Below, one piece after another: positions 15,855 to 23,629 of a stretch of DNA of 28,319 nt. The position numbers were made by a program, and so were the translations under genes. How positions within the stretch are numbered: position 1 is the stretch's first letter; each line of letters begins with the position of its first letter. The notes under the pieces are model-generated. The model worked only from the letters and a program-made list of their open reading frames with translations, had not been told where the DNA came from and made no database searches. Origin of the DNA: Deltaproteobacteria bacterium (GTDB taxonomy: Bacteria > Myxococcota_A > UBA9042); NCBI GenBank assembly GCA_020632665.1, contig JACKFC010000048.1, positions 1 to 28,319 of the forward strand. Reading direction: 5' to 3'.

Positions 15855-17441
15855 TCAGGGATCGGATGTGATGCAGACGCCGGCTTGGCAGAGTCCAGAC
15901 GCACTACAACCGACCCCATCCACGGCAAGTCGTGATGTGCATCCCTCTGGTGTGCAGGTCTTAGCTTCGCAGCTCGGGTCGGCGGCCACGCAGTCGCCCT
16001 GCGCCGAGTCATCGCATTGCGGGGTGTCAGTGATGCGGCCGGATTCGTCGAGGAAGCGCCAGTGGATGCCGGACGTGCTGGCCCAGGCGATGAGAAAGCG
16101 CTGGTCACCGACGGCGGCGAGTACCGGCGGCCGATGAGCCTTGCCGATTGGAGGCACCTCGCCCTGGAATATGTTGGTCGACGCAGGAACTGGACCATTG
16201 GTCGGGCCGCCGCGGATGACAAAAGCCTCGAATGCAACTGGGGGATATGGAATTTCCTTCGATGGCAGCCAACTGGGGTCTGCCAGCGTGGTCGTGAGCG
16301 CGAGGACTGCGTTGTCGTGGCGACGTGCGAGTGCGGCTCCTCCCCATGAGAGCGGACTTGTGCCGAGTTCTTGCTCCCATGAAATCTGATGCGTGCTCGT
16401 CAGTCGGGTGACGCCGACAGGAGCCTTGCCCCCATTGCCAAACCAGCCAACGAGGACGCCGCCAGCGTCGTCGAGTACGACACCGAGAACGGCCCGACTC
16501 AATCCCACTTGGTGATAGGAGACTTCGCCTGGCCCGGCATCCAACGTCAACCGCGCCGAAAACCAGCCGCTCTTTGCGCTATCATCGTTCGATGCGATGC
16601 CGGCAATGTGTGCGGTCTTGCCGTCAATGACGGCGAACTGACTCGTACCGGACGAGGGCAGGTCGAACCGGTTGCGCAGTTCCCAAGCATCCGGCGAGGA
16701 CTTTCGTTCTCGTACCATCCATACGGCGCCATTGGCATCACCGGCAACCAAGGCGAGGCGGTCCTTGTCCAGCGATGCCTGTGCCAGCGGATTGAGCGAG
16801 AGTCCTTCGACCTTCGGAATGGTTGGCTGAACTGCGTCAGGGCTTTGCATCGCGGTCAGCGGAAAGAAGGCGACGGATTCTGTTGCCATTCCGTGGTTCA
16901 GTCGAACGCAAGCGTAGTTCTCCGTCTTGGTGAGTCGCACGACACCCAATCCGCAGTTGGCGACTCCTTCGACCTCTAGCGGAATCAAGTTCGGCGTTGC
17001 AGTGGCCTCGGCGGCAACCACGTCGACAGTCGGTAGTCGATGAACTACCAGGTAGTTTGACTTGTTGGAATTACTGTCCGTTGTCTCGACCACGCAAGTG
17101 AGCCATGTCGAGTCATCGAGGACGGTGATGCGCGGGCGATCTCGGGCTAGCGAGTAGAGCAAGTCCACGGACCAGGACACATCGTTAGGCGTGAGTGTTC
17201 CTGCAGCGGGAAGTGCAACAGGTGGAGCGGTCACACGCCCTCCGTTCCCCTCGGAGGAGCAGGCAGCGAGCATGGCGAAAACTGATGACCACCATACCAA
17301 AATTCTGGGCCAGAGCTGGTTACAGACTTTGAGCTGACGAGAGCGCCCTGACCGATCCGCAGAAGTTCCCCAAGTCTTGTGAGGCGCGATCGCTTGTTGC
17401 GGCTCGATGCCGGTTCGAACCGATGGGGCTGCTACTTGCAC
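15855..17441 (-). CDS. Cassette protein E1: variable lipoprotein with Cys-rich tail
   Basis: Up to 528 aa from the GTG at 17441, which overlaps the D1 stop by 10 bases. A hydrophobic stretch ILVWWSSVFAMLAAC gives a lipobox (L-A-A-C), but the n-region is unusually long from this start; an internal TTG (ILVWW) would give a short signal, so the start is uncertain. The body has repeated strand-turn patterns (GGAVLVGW-like, LALVAGDANGAVWMVRE), suggesting a beta-propeller. The last 55 residues are Cys-rich (CDDSAQGDC, CEAKTC, CQAGVC), resembling the tail of E2. No specific family recognised. Base composition is lower in GC than its neighbours. Confidence 0.8.
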   Translation of the reverse strand: MQVAAPSVRTGIEPQQAIAPHKTWGTSADRSGRSRQLKVCNQLWPRILVWWSSVFAMLAACSSEGNGGRVTAPPVALPAAGTLTPNDVSWSVDLLYSLARDRPRITVLDDSTWLTCVVETTDSNSNKSNYLVVHRLPTVDVVAAEATATPNLIPLEVEGVANCGLGVVRLTKTENYACVRLNHGMATESVAFFPLTAMQSPDAVQPTIPKVEGLSLNPLAQASLDKDRLALVAGDANGAVWMVRERKSSPDAWELRNRFDLPSSGTSQFAVIDGKTAHIAGIASNDDSAKSGWFSARLTLDAGPGEVSYHQVGLSRAVLGVVLDDAGGVLVGWFGNGGKAPVGVTRLTSTHQISWEQELGTSPLSWGGAALARRHDNAVLALTTTLADPSWLPSKEIPYPPVAFEAFVIRGGPTNGPVPASTNIFQGEVPPIGKAHRPPVLAAVGDQRFLIAWASTSGIHWRFLDESGRITDTPQCDDSAQGDCVAADPSCEAKTCTPEGCTSRLAVDGVGCSASGLCQAGVCITSDP

Positions 17442-18202
17442 AGAATTTTCCCGTCTGGGCTACCTTCTGGAAGCACCTTGCAGTTTGGGTCCTTGTTGCA
17501 TGCAATCCGCGCTTCGTTTGGGCAATAAGGGGAATACACCTTGTTGAGATTGGGATCCCAGAAGATCTTGCCAGTCTTGGGGTCCTGTGTCGCATAGTGA
17601 AAGAAGCATCCTCCATCGTATTGACAGGAACTTCCATTCGGACACTGCTTGCACGGCGCTGGACTTGCGGAAAACGGATCACATGGCCAACCGTTTTGGA
17701 GGCAACAGAACCCATCCTTGCAAACCATGCCTTGCGGGCACGGACACTGCGCGTTGCACGGACTTCCCTCCACCATGGGGTTGGGACAAGGCATCTGGCA
17801 TTGGCCAGAGACGCATTGCATCGGTGCCGGACACGGACAGGAGGTGCTGCATGGGCTCCCAGCCACCATCGGGGTGGGACAGCAGTTGCCTTGGCCATTG
17901 CAGGCGAGGGGAGCCAGACACTGCGGACAGCATGGCGAACCAGGGGCGCAGGGTTGTCCGAACGAGCCCGGGTTCGGTTGGTTGCCACACGAGGCTTGTT
18001 GCACGCGGGCTTGGAAGCCCAACGCTGCCAAGAGTCCGAAGAAAAAGATATCGCCGGAATTGCAGCTCACCCCCGATGCAGCCTGATACGAGGCGCAGAT
18101 ACGTTGGGTGGCACACTGGATAAACTCGGCCCTTTCAGCCGGAGTCGGATTGCAGAAAAGCGTGCCGTTCTGCACACCGGCCCAGATGCTCGAGCAACTC
18201 AT
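17432..18202 (-). CDS. Cassette protein D1: leaderless Cys-rich protein
   Basis: 256 aa with 34 Cys. There is no signal peptide at the N-terminus (MSCSSIWAGV). Residues 15-70 contain FCNPTPAERAEFIQCA, which has a weak counterpart in CD2 (WYCDEAHRASFISC). The middle carries tandem modules of the form G-S-P-C-x3-C-P-C-x5-C-x4-C, with CC pairs. The C-terminus (YCPNEARIACNKDPNCK) is unlike CD2. ATG at 18202 overlaps the C1 stop as ATGA. The Cys pattern suggests disulfides or metal, implying export by a route other than Sec or a metal-binding role. Function unknown. Confidence 0.85.
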   Translation of the reverse strand: MSCSSIWAGVQNGTLFCNPTPAERAEFIQCATQRICASYQAASGVSCNSGDIFFFGLLAALGFQARVQQASCGNQPNPGSFGQPCAPGSPCCPQCLAPLACNGQGNCCPTPMVAGSPCSTSCPCPAPMQCVSGQCQMPCPNPMVEGSPCNAQCPCPQGMVCKDGFCCLQNGWPCDPFSASPAPCKQCPNGSSCQYDGGCFFHYATQDPKTGKIFWDPNLNKVYSPYCPNEARIACNKDPNCKVLPEGSPDGKILCK

Positions 18203-18678
18203 CGGACGCCTCCTGGTCTGCCGCCCGCAGCCAACTCATTGGCCAGCCACGACAGTCCTGCGCTTCGCACACCTTCGCTCACACCGAACCACGACGACCG
18301 CAGTTGCTCGATGAGTCGCTGGTCGAGTCCGACGCGATTCGCGAGCGCAATGAGGTCGTCGAGCCTGCGGTCCTGCGGTGCAAGTGGACCCTGTGTCGGC
18401 AGAGTCCGAGCCGTTCTCGTCGCAGCCGGGTTCGAAGCGACAATAGAGAACGGCCGCAGCAACTCCACCCGCTCGGAAACGCCAACGCTCGGCGCCGAGA
18501 GTGTCAACACCCCAGCAGAGCGCGGATTCATCGGCGGCAACTGAAAGACCGCGACACCATCCCGCCCCGAGACCGCCCGCCAGACCTGGCCTCGCCAACC
18601 CTGCGCGCGCAGCTCGAGCGGGACCCCAGCGATGGGGTTGCCCTGGCTGTCTCGGACGCTACCTCGGAGGGTGGTCAT
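18199..18678 (-). CDS. Cassette protein C1: carboxypeptidase-regulatory-like domain with variable tail
   Basis: 159 aa. Residues 1-75 look like a CarboxypepD_reg Ig-like fold (LRGSVRDSQGNPIAGVPLEL ... GVAVFQLPP ... GVLTLSAP). This segment is nearly identical to the start of CD2 (bases 18449-18678 match 25016-25245). After ERVELLRPF the sequence changes completely, ending in a helical stretch with DRRLDDLIALANRVGL and SWLANELAAGG. ATGA overlaps join it to B1 upstream and D1 downstream. The constant domain may act as an adaptor for the variable part; that is inference. Confidence 0.87.
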   Translation of the reverse strand: MTTLRGSVRDSQGNPIAGVPLELRAQGWRGQVWRAVSGRDGVAVFQLPPMNPRSAGVLTLSAPSVGVSERVELLRPFSIVASNPAATRTARTLPTQGPLAPQDRRLDDLIALANRVGLDQRLIEQLRSSWFGVSEGVRSAGLSWLANELAAGGRPGGVR

Positions 18679-18986
18679 CGGTCACTCCAGGCGCTGTCGC
18701 TGATGTCCATCACCGGCACCAGCTGCGACGAGGTCATCGCGGAAATGTACCAAGCGCCGGTGATGACGTCACCGAGTTCTTCGCGCCGCAGCAACAAGGG
18801 CCCGGATTCCGGGGTGATCTTGAACCCGGTGAGGACGGCTGCGCCCGGGTCCGGCGTGACGAAGATGGGGTTGGTTCCCATGACGGAGACCATCAGTGCG
18901 ACGCGCACCCGCGATGGCGGCGCAAGCAGGCCGAGCGGGACGGCGTTGGGGGCGGTGATGATGTTGTATTTCGCGGTACGCATCAT
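18675..18986 (-). CDS. Cassette protein B1: small beta-rich protein
   Basis: 103 aa, starting MMRTAKYNIITAP. The ATG at 18986 overlaps the A1 stop as ATGA; the next codon is also ATG (18983). Alternating short strands (VRVALMVSVMGTNPIFVTPDP, GPLLLRREELGDVITGAWYISA) recall small jelly-roll proteins of phage and virus particles, where the pattern of residues around a location-and-value loop is common. The C-terminus DISDSAWSDR is invariant with B2 while the middle differs, about 70 percent identical by eye. Function not established. Confidence 0.85.
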   Translation of the reverse strand: MMRTAKYNIITAPNAVPLGLLAPPSRVRVALMVSVMGTNPIFVTPDPGAAVLTGFKITPESGPLLLRREELGDVITGAWYISAMTSSQLVPVMDISDSAWSDR

Positions 18987-19810
18987 CGTCCCCCGCCGCA
19001 CGCGCCACCGCATCCGCAGCTTCCGCCCTTGCCGCATCCGCATCCGGTGGCAGAGCCGCCCTTGATGCGCTGGAGCAGCAGGAATCCGGTTCCCGCCGCC
19101 GGAGTACCGGCGTTGGGAACGTAGAGCTCGAGACTGGGCGGCGCGATGGCGTCGAAGGTTCCGAGGACGCCGGTGGTCTGCGGCCCCGGCAGCGATGGGT
19201 CTTCGCTGTTGCCGTCGGGCATGGTGAAGCCGCCGGGTCGCAGGGTCTGCCCGGGCAAGACGAATCGGGCGGCCTCGGTGAGGTCCTGGTAGTGGCGGAA
19301 TCCGAGGATGCGGTACTGGCCGGCTGGCAGGCGGACGCTGAGGGTGAGGGTGGCGGGCTGCCATCGGTCGGTGACGCCACCTGCCGCAGCGGCAGACGCG
19401 GTGTAGGGGACCAAAGCGATGGGCTCGGGTCCCGGGCACTCGAGCTCGTCGGCGAAGAAGACGCCGACGACGTAGTCGGCCGCTTCGCGTGCGGCGTAGA
19501 CGCCGAAGGGGTCGCCTGTCTGCAGGTCGATGGGGTACATGGTGCCATCGAAGGTGAGCGGCGCTTCGGTCTGCGCGAAGACGGGGGCGATTGCGGGGCG
19601 TCCGAGGTCGTTGACCGATGGGATGTCGATGTATGCGGCGCTGATGGTCGAGACGGTGTCGACCTGTGCGCCTGCGCCGATGTAGCGGATGGGCCTTGGC
19701 ATGACCGATTGTGTGCCGAGGGCTGGGACGATGCCGTCAGGCACGGGTGTGAGGGCGACGTCAGCGGTGTCGCTGCCTGTGCCGACGTAGAGGGAGAAAT
19801 GACCGGCCAT
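18983..19810 (-). CDS. Cassette protein A1: possible jelly-roll/virion-like protein with Gly-Cys tail
   Basis: 275 aa from the ATG at 19810, with AAGAGG about 6 bases upstream. The frame is open to 19939, which would add 43 residues. No signal peptide. The sequence is beta-rich. QVDTVSTISAAYIDIPSVNDLGRPAIAPVF and, later, LPAGQYRILGFRHYQDLTEAARFVLPG-type segments followed by LGTFD, PPSLELYVPNAG and FLLLQRIK resemble the layout of capsid-type jelly-roll proteins of tailless phages (inference from pattern only). The end is a striking Gly/Cys tail (GCGCGKGGSCGCGGACGGGR) that could bind metal or crosslink. First gene of the unit. Confidence 0.85.
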   Translation of the reverse strand: MAGHFSLYVGTGSDTADVALTPVPDGIVPALGTQSVMPRPIRYIGAGAQVDTVSTISAAYIDIPSVNDLGRPAIAPVFAQTEAPLTFDGTMYPIDLQTGDPFGVYAAREAADYVVGVFFADELECPGPEPIALVPYTASAAAAGGVTDRWQPATLTLSVRLPAGQYRILGFRHYQDLTEAARFVLPGQTLRPGGFTMPDGNSEDPSLPGPQTTGVLGTFDAIAPPSLELYVPNAGTPAAGTGFLLLQRIKGGSATGCGCGKGGSCGCGGACGGGR

Positions 19811-20930
19811 GAGGACCTCTTGCGTGCCGCTTGGGCTTTCTGCGGAGGCAGGTCTTTCGGCCTTCGCAGGGGTTGACTTCACTCGATGGCGCAGGATTGA
19901 TCGCTCGCTCGCATGCAAGTGGGAATGCGCGATCTTCATGTTTCTTCATGTTTGCCGGCGAAGCGTGGCCCGGGGTCAGCCAGCGCGGAACGGCCCCGTC
20001 GGTGGTGAGGCCGATGCCCGTGCGGCTACTCGTTGGCGTTATTTTGGCCGTCCCCGACCGCGGCGACCCAGGCCCGCTTGCCGTCGAAGACCGCGCCGAG
20101 CTGGTGCACCACGCCCGCGCCGCGCTCGCGCAATGCGGCGGCATAGTCGCGCTCGCGGACTTGGCGAAGGGCGGCGGCCAGGGCCGATTGTGCGGTCTCG
20201 CCCTCGTCGTGGTCGATGACCTTGAGTTCGAGCACGACCCCTGCTTCTCCGGGCTTTCGCGGGCTGACCAGGACGTCGACCCGGCCGTAGCCCGCCTCGC
20301 GGTTGCTGCTCACCTCGTGGCTGGCGTCCAGACGGACGAGCAGGCCGACGACGAAGGCTTGGTAGACCGCCTCGGGCCTCCGACCGCCTACGTCATGGTA
20401 GCTGAGCGCATGGGCGAGCAGCTCGCCGAGCAGCTTGCCGAACGTCTGCGCGTCCCCGCTGAGCAAGGCGCGACAGAGCTGTGCGGTGCGGTCGTCGCCG
20501 CCCAGGCCGCGGTCGAGGAAGTTGGCGAAGAGCGAGCTGAACGCGCGGCGGACCTCGAGGTTGGGCACGGTCAGGGACCATTGCGGCCGGCCCATCGCGT
20601 CGTCCCCGACGAAGGCGTCGGCGCGGAGGTATCCCGAGAAGAGCAAGAAGCTCCAGACCGATGCGCTGGACGCGCGGACCTCGCGCAAGACCAGGTGCTC
20701 GTCGACGGGCTTGGTGATGGCGCCGCCGGATAGCAGGGTCTCGAGGTCGCCGCCATCGACGCGTCCGCCTTCGACGAGCAGCTCGCGGAGGATGTCGTCG
20801 CTGCTGGTCTGGACCCAATAGGGCTTGAGTCCGTCTACTGGGTTGGCGAGGAACGAGAGGACCGACCATGGGTTGTAGATGGTGTGTCCGCCGAATCTGT
20901 AGCCGTTGTACCAGCGCTCGATCTCGGGCA
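18986..20930. repeat. Block shared by units 1 and 2: A, leader and AAA 3' part
   Basis: Near-identical to 25553-27495 at an offset of 6565-6567, the changes in offset being single-base indels in A2 and the leader. It ends at the start of the divergent centre of AAA copy 2. Confidence 0.8.
19811..20025 (-). promoter_or_regulatory. Conserved leader before A1
   Basis: 215-base gap between AAA copy 2 and A1. From 19811 to about 20000 it is nearly identical to the leader before A2 (26377-26565), so it probably holds shared signals. I see no convincing -35/-10 pair or hairpin terminator. An in-frame N-terminal extension of A (from 19939) is also encoded here. Confidence 0.4.
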
Positions 20931-21741
20931 GGCGGTGGGCGAGTCCGGTCTCGGCGGCGAGGGATTCGACTTCTTGCAGCGAGAAGCCAAAGTGGGCGGC
21001 AAAGGGCCTCGAGAGTAGCGAGTAGACAGCGACGTTGTTGAGTCCGGAGAAGTTGGACCCTTTGGCGCTGCCGAGGATTCCGGTCATGACGCCGCGGAAG
21101 AGGTGGGAGTTGTCCTTGAAGGCTCCGGAGAGGAGGTTGCCGATGAGCAGGGCCGCGTCGTCGCTGTATTCGTGTTGCAGGGCAGCGTGCATGGGAGCAT
21201 CGCAATCGTCGACCAGGATGACGACGTGCTCGCCGGTTGCGCGGTGCAGCCACTGCGAGAGTTGGCGCAGGGACTGACTGAGGGCGACGGGGGACGCGGT
21301 GGCGGCGCAGAGCTGCTCGAATTGGCGCCGTTCCTCGGCCGACAGCACGGCCTCGATGGTGGCACGGTGGCGCAACGCCTCGGTCGCGACCAAGCGGGAA
21401 ACGCGCTCGATGGCGTCGGCCCAGCTGCGCTCCTTGACGTCCTTGAAGGTGAGGAAAAGGACGGGATGTCGGCCGAAGTGCGCGCGGACGTCGTCGCCGG
21501 CTTGCCAGACTGCGAGGTCTTCGAAGAGCGCGGAGCGGTCCTGCTCGGTGCGTTCGAGGTAGGCGGCGAGGGTGGAGAGGTTGAGGGTCTTGCCGAAGCG
21601 TCGGGGCCGGGGCAGGAGCAGGACGTGGGCTTCGGAGCGCAGGATTTCGGTGATGAAGGCGGATTTGTCGACGTATCGCAGCCCCGCCTCGCGGAGCCGG
21701 AGGAAGTCGGAGGTTCCGAGGGCGAAGCGTTGCGCGGTCAT
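20026..21741 (-). CDS. AAA-ATPase_like + PD-(D/E)XK protein, copy 2 (end of unit 2), altered Walker B
   Basis: 571 aa, same architecture as copy 1: Walker A RPRRFGK51T and a C-terminal GRVDVLVS ... LELKV nuclease-like site. The Walker B region reads VVILVD178D179CDAPMH where copies 1 and 3 have VDEYDTPLH, so the usual catalytic Glu is Asp. A block of about 485 bases (20931-21416, residues about 108-270) is divergent with sharp edges, while both flanks match the other copies. It may have weakened ATPase activity or altered specificity. It begins 121 bases after the E2 stop. Confidence 0.87.
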   Translation of the reverse strand: MTAQRFALGTSDFLRLREAGLRYVDKSAFITEILRSEAHVLLLPRPRRFGKTLNLSTLAAYLERTEQDRSALFEDLAVWQAGDDVRAHFGRHPVLFLTFKDVKERSWADAIERVSRLVATEALRHRATIEAVLSAEERRQFEQLCAATASPVALSQSLRQLSQWLHRATGEHVVILVDDCDAPMHAALQHEYSDDAALLIGNLLSGAFKDNSHLFRGVMTGILGSAKGSNFSGLNNVAVYSLLSRPFAAHFGFSLQEVESLAAETGLAHRLPEIERWYNGYRFGGHTIYNPWSVLSFLANPVDGLKPYWVQTSSDDILRELLVEGGRVDGGDLETLLSGGAITKPVDEHLVLREVRASSASVWSFLLFSGYLRADAFVGDDAMGRPQWSLTVPNLEVRRAFSSLFANFLDRGLGGDDRTAQLCRALLSGDAQTFGKLLGELLAHALSYHDVGGRRPEAVYQAFVVGLLVRLDASHEVSSNREAGYGRVDVLVSPRKPGEAGVVLELKVIDHDEGETAQSALAAALRQVRERDYAAALRERGAGVVHQLGAVFDGKRAWVAAVGDGQNNANE

Positions 21742-21862
21742 GTTGGCGGCCTGGCTGTGCTGGCGTTGTGTCGCGTCGGAGGGGCCGTGTGCGTTGGCTG
21801 CGGCACGGCTTGGGGCGGAGCGTAGCAGAGGGTGGGGCTGGCGTCCGCTGGTTTGGCAGGGC

Positions 21863-23629
21863 TCAGGGCACGGCCTTGCACGCTCCGGATTGGCAGGCCT
21901 TGCCGCTGCCGCAGTTGGCGCCGTCGGGGTGCGTGGGGTGGACGCAGCCTTGGATCGGGTCGCAGAGGTCGGCGGTGCAGGGATCGCTGTCTTCGCAGTC
22001 GGCGAGGATGAGGTCTTTGCAGACGCCGGCTTCGGTGGGGTTGAACTGCAGCCACGGGGTGGTTCGCCAGAGGCTCCTTTCGGCGGCGACGAGCAGGCGA
22101 CCGTCAGGCTCCGCATCAACGCTGGGCGCGATTCGCCTGCGTCGGTAGGCTTCGTCGTCGGGCGTCTTGTCCAACTCCTCCGGCAGCGATGGGACCCACG
22201 GCAGGGGCATGATGGCCATGACGTGAACGTTGCCGTGCCGATCGAGTAGGACGAGTTCTGGTTCGGTGTAGCTGCTGTAGGACTGCCAAACAACGAGCTT
22301 GCGTCGCAACACCGCGAGTCGTCCGTCGTCTAGCGGCAGCATGCGGCCCGCGAGAGGATAAAGTGGCGCGCCGCGTTGGATTTCATAGTCGACGAGACCC
22401 GGGAGAGTCGTGAGCCCTCGAAGCTTGCCATCGGCAGTAAAAGCCCACACTTGATGAACAAATTGCGACGCTCCCAGGGAGGTGTTGGCGCTGCGATGGG
22501 AGGAGAGCAACATCAAGTCGGAGTTCTCGGACGACGGGACGACTGCGGCGATCCGGCCGAACATCTTTGGCTGGTCTGGCGCCGACCAGTGTGGAAGGTC
22601 GAGCCTTTCAATAGATCCCCACGTGCCGTCCGCTTGCGCGTGAGCGACAATGGCTACCGGGATCTCGGTGCCCGCTGTTGCCAAGTCCACATAAGTCATA
22701 TTCCCGAACACAAGTATCGCTTCGTTGGTACTGGTCGGCACAGCGGCCGCAGCAACGAAGCGCTGCTTGTACGGCTCGAGTTCGGCGAGTTTGCCAGTCC
22801 AACTCGACTGTGGAACCGGTTGGTCCCAGCGCTTCAACAGGTTTCCCGTCCCGAGATCGACGGTCCACATCGTCGGCCAGGGGGGCAAGGTAGCGGCAGC
22901 GGAATCGATCCCGTTCCATCGAACGGATGTGCCATTCCAGATGCCGAGTGGTTCGGCTTGCCAGGGGCCGACATAGGAGATCGGATCGCCGTCTGGGTCA
23001 TGCGCATCGAGCATCGTGGCGCTGGACGAAGACTTCCACAATACCGTGCCGTCGAGGGAGTAGATTCCGCAGCGATCGAAATTGCAGAAGTGGAAGCGAT
23101 CGCCGTCCAGCACGGTGATTGGCACCACTGCGGGTTCGAGCTGATAGTCGACCGGCAGTGCATCTCCATCGTCGGGAAAGTCCCGCAGCCAGAGCATACT
23201 GCCCTCGCAGTCGAAACGGCTCACCACCCTCCACGCCGAACCTTGTGCGTCCGCGGGCAGCTCACTTGCGTCACTGGGGACGGCACGCTGCCAGGTCAGC
23301 AAGTAGCCGTCCATTGCCCGGGCGACCCCAGTAATCTCGAAGCCGTCCAGCGCCTCAGGAATCGTGAGCGCGACCTTTCCCAACGCGGCACCGCAGGCCG
23401 TGTCGCGTGCGTCCGGTGTCTCCGCGCCATCGATCGACGCGGTATCGCTTCTGGCGTCTGTGTACTCGACATCTACACTAGCCTGGGTCTCCGCTCCCGA
23501 GACATTGCCGGAAGTGATCGGGTTCGGAGAACATCCAGGTGCGTTCAGTAACAGCACTGCCGCGAACCACATGCCGACACATGAACGGCAGGCGGCTCGC
23601 CGTGCATCTAGGGCCGAGGCGGTATACAT
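21863..23629 (-). CDS. Cassette protein E2: variable lipoprotein with Cys-rich C-terminus
   Basis: 588 aa from the ATG at 23629, which lies 22 bases inside the end of CD2. The signal has Arg residues, a hydrophobic core WFAAVLLLN, and lipobox A-P-G-C, followed by an Asp/Thr-rich linker. The body has repeated Trp-rich strands (GYLLTWQRA, SMLWLRDFPDDGDA, GIYSLDGTVLWKS, RLAVLRRKLVVW), suggesting a beta-propeller. The C-terminus (DCEDSDPCTADLCDPIQGC, then CGSGKACQSGAC) is one Dicty_CTDC-type unit like those in the giant lipoprotein at the left edge. The body shares little with E1. Likely a surface protein; ligand unknown. Confidence 0.85.
   Translation of the reverse strand: MYTASALDARRAACRSCVGMWFAAVLLLNAPGCSPNPITSGNVSGAETQASVDVEYTDARSDTASIDGAETPDARDTACGAALGKVALTIPEALDGFEITGVARAMDGYLLTWQRAVPSDASELPADAQGSAWRVVSRFDCEGSMLWLRDFPDDGDALPVDYQLEPAVVPITVLDGDRFHFCNFDRCGIYSLDGTVLWKSSSSATMLDAHDPDGDPISYVGPWQAEPLGIWNGTSVRWNGIDSAAATLPPWPTMWTVDLGTGNLLKRWDQPVPQSSWTGKLAELEPYKQRFVAAAAVPTSTNEAILVFGNMTYVDLATAGTEIPVAIVAHAQADGTWGSIERLDLPHWSAPDQPKMFGRIAAVVPSSENSDLMLLSSHRSANTSLGASQFVHQVWAFTADGKLRGLTTLPGLVDYEIQRGAPLYPLAGRMLPLDDGRLAVLRRKLVVWQSYSSYTEPELVLLDRHGNVHVMAIMPLPWVPSLPEELDKTPDDEAYRRRRIAPSVDAEPDGRLLVAAERSLWRTTPWLQFNPTEAGVCKDLILADCEDSDPCTADLCDPIQGCVHPTHPDGANCGSGKACQSGACKAVP

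Noticed and set aside
15734..16237. Upstream extension of AAA copy 1 (and 21742-22293 for copy 2)
   Set aside because: Crosses the E gene 3' ends in another frame; homology among copies is explained from the MTAQRF start.
18987..19439. Upstream extension of B1
   Set aside because: Antisense-like reading of A1 in another frame; ATGA overlap gives a better start.
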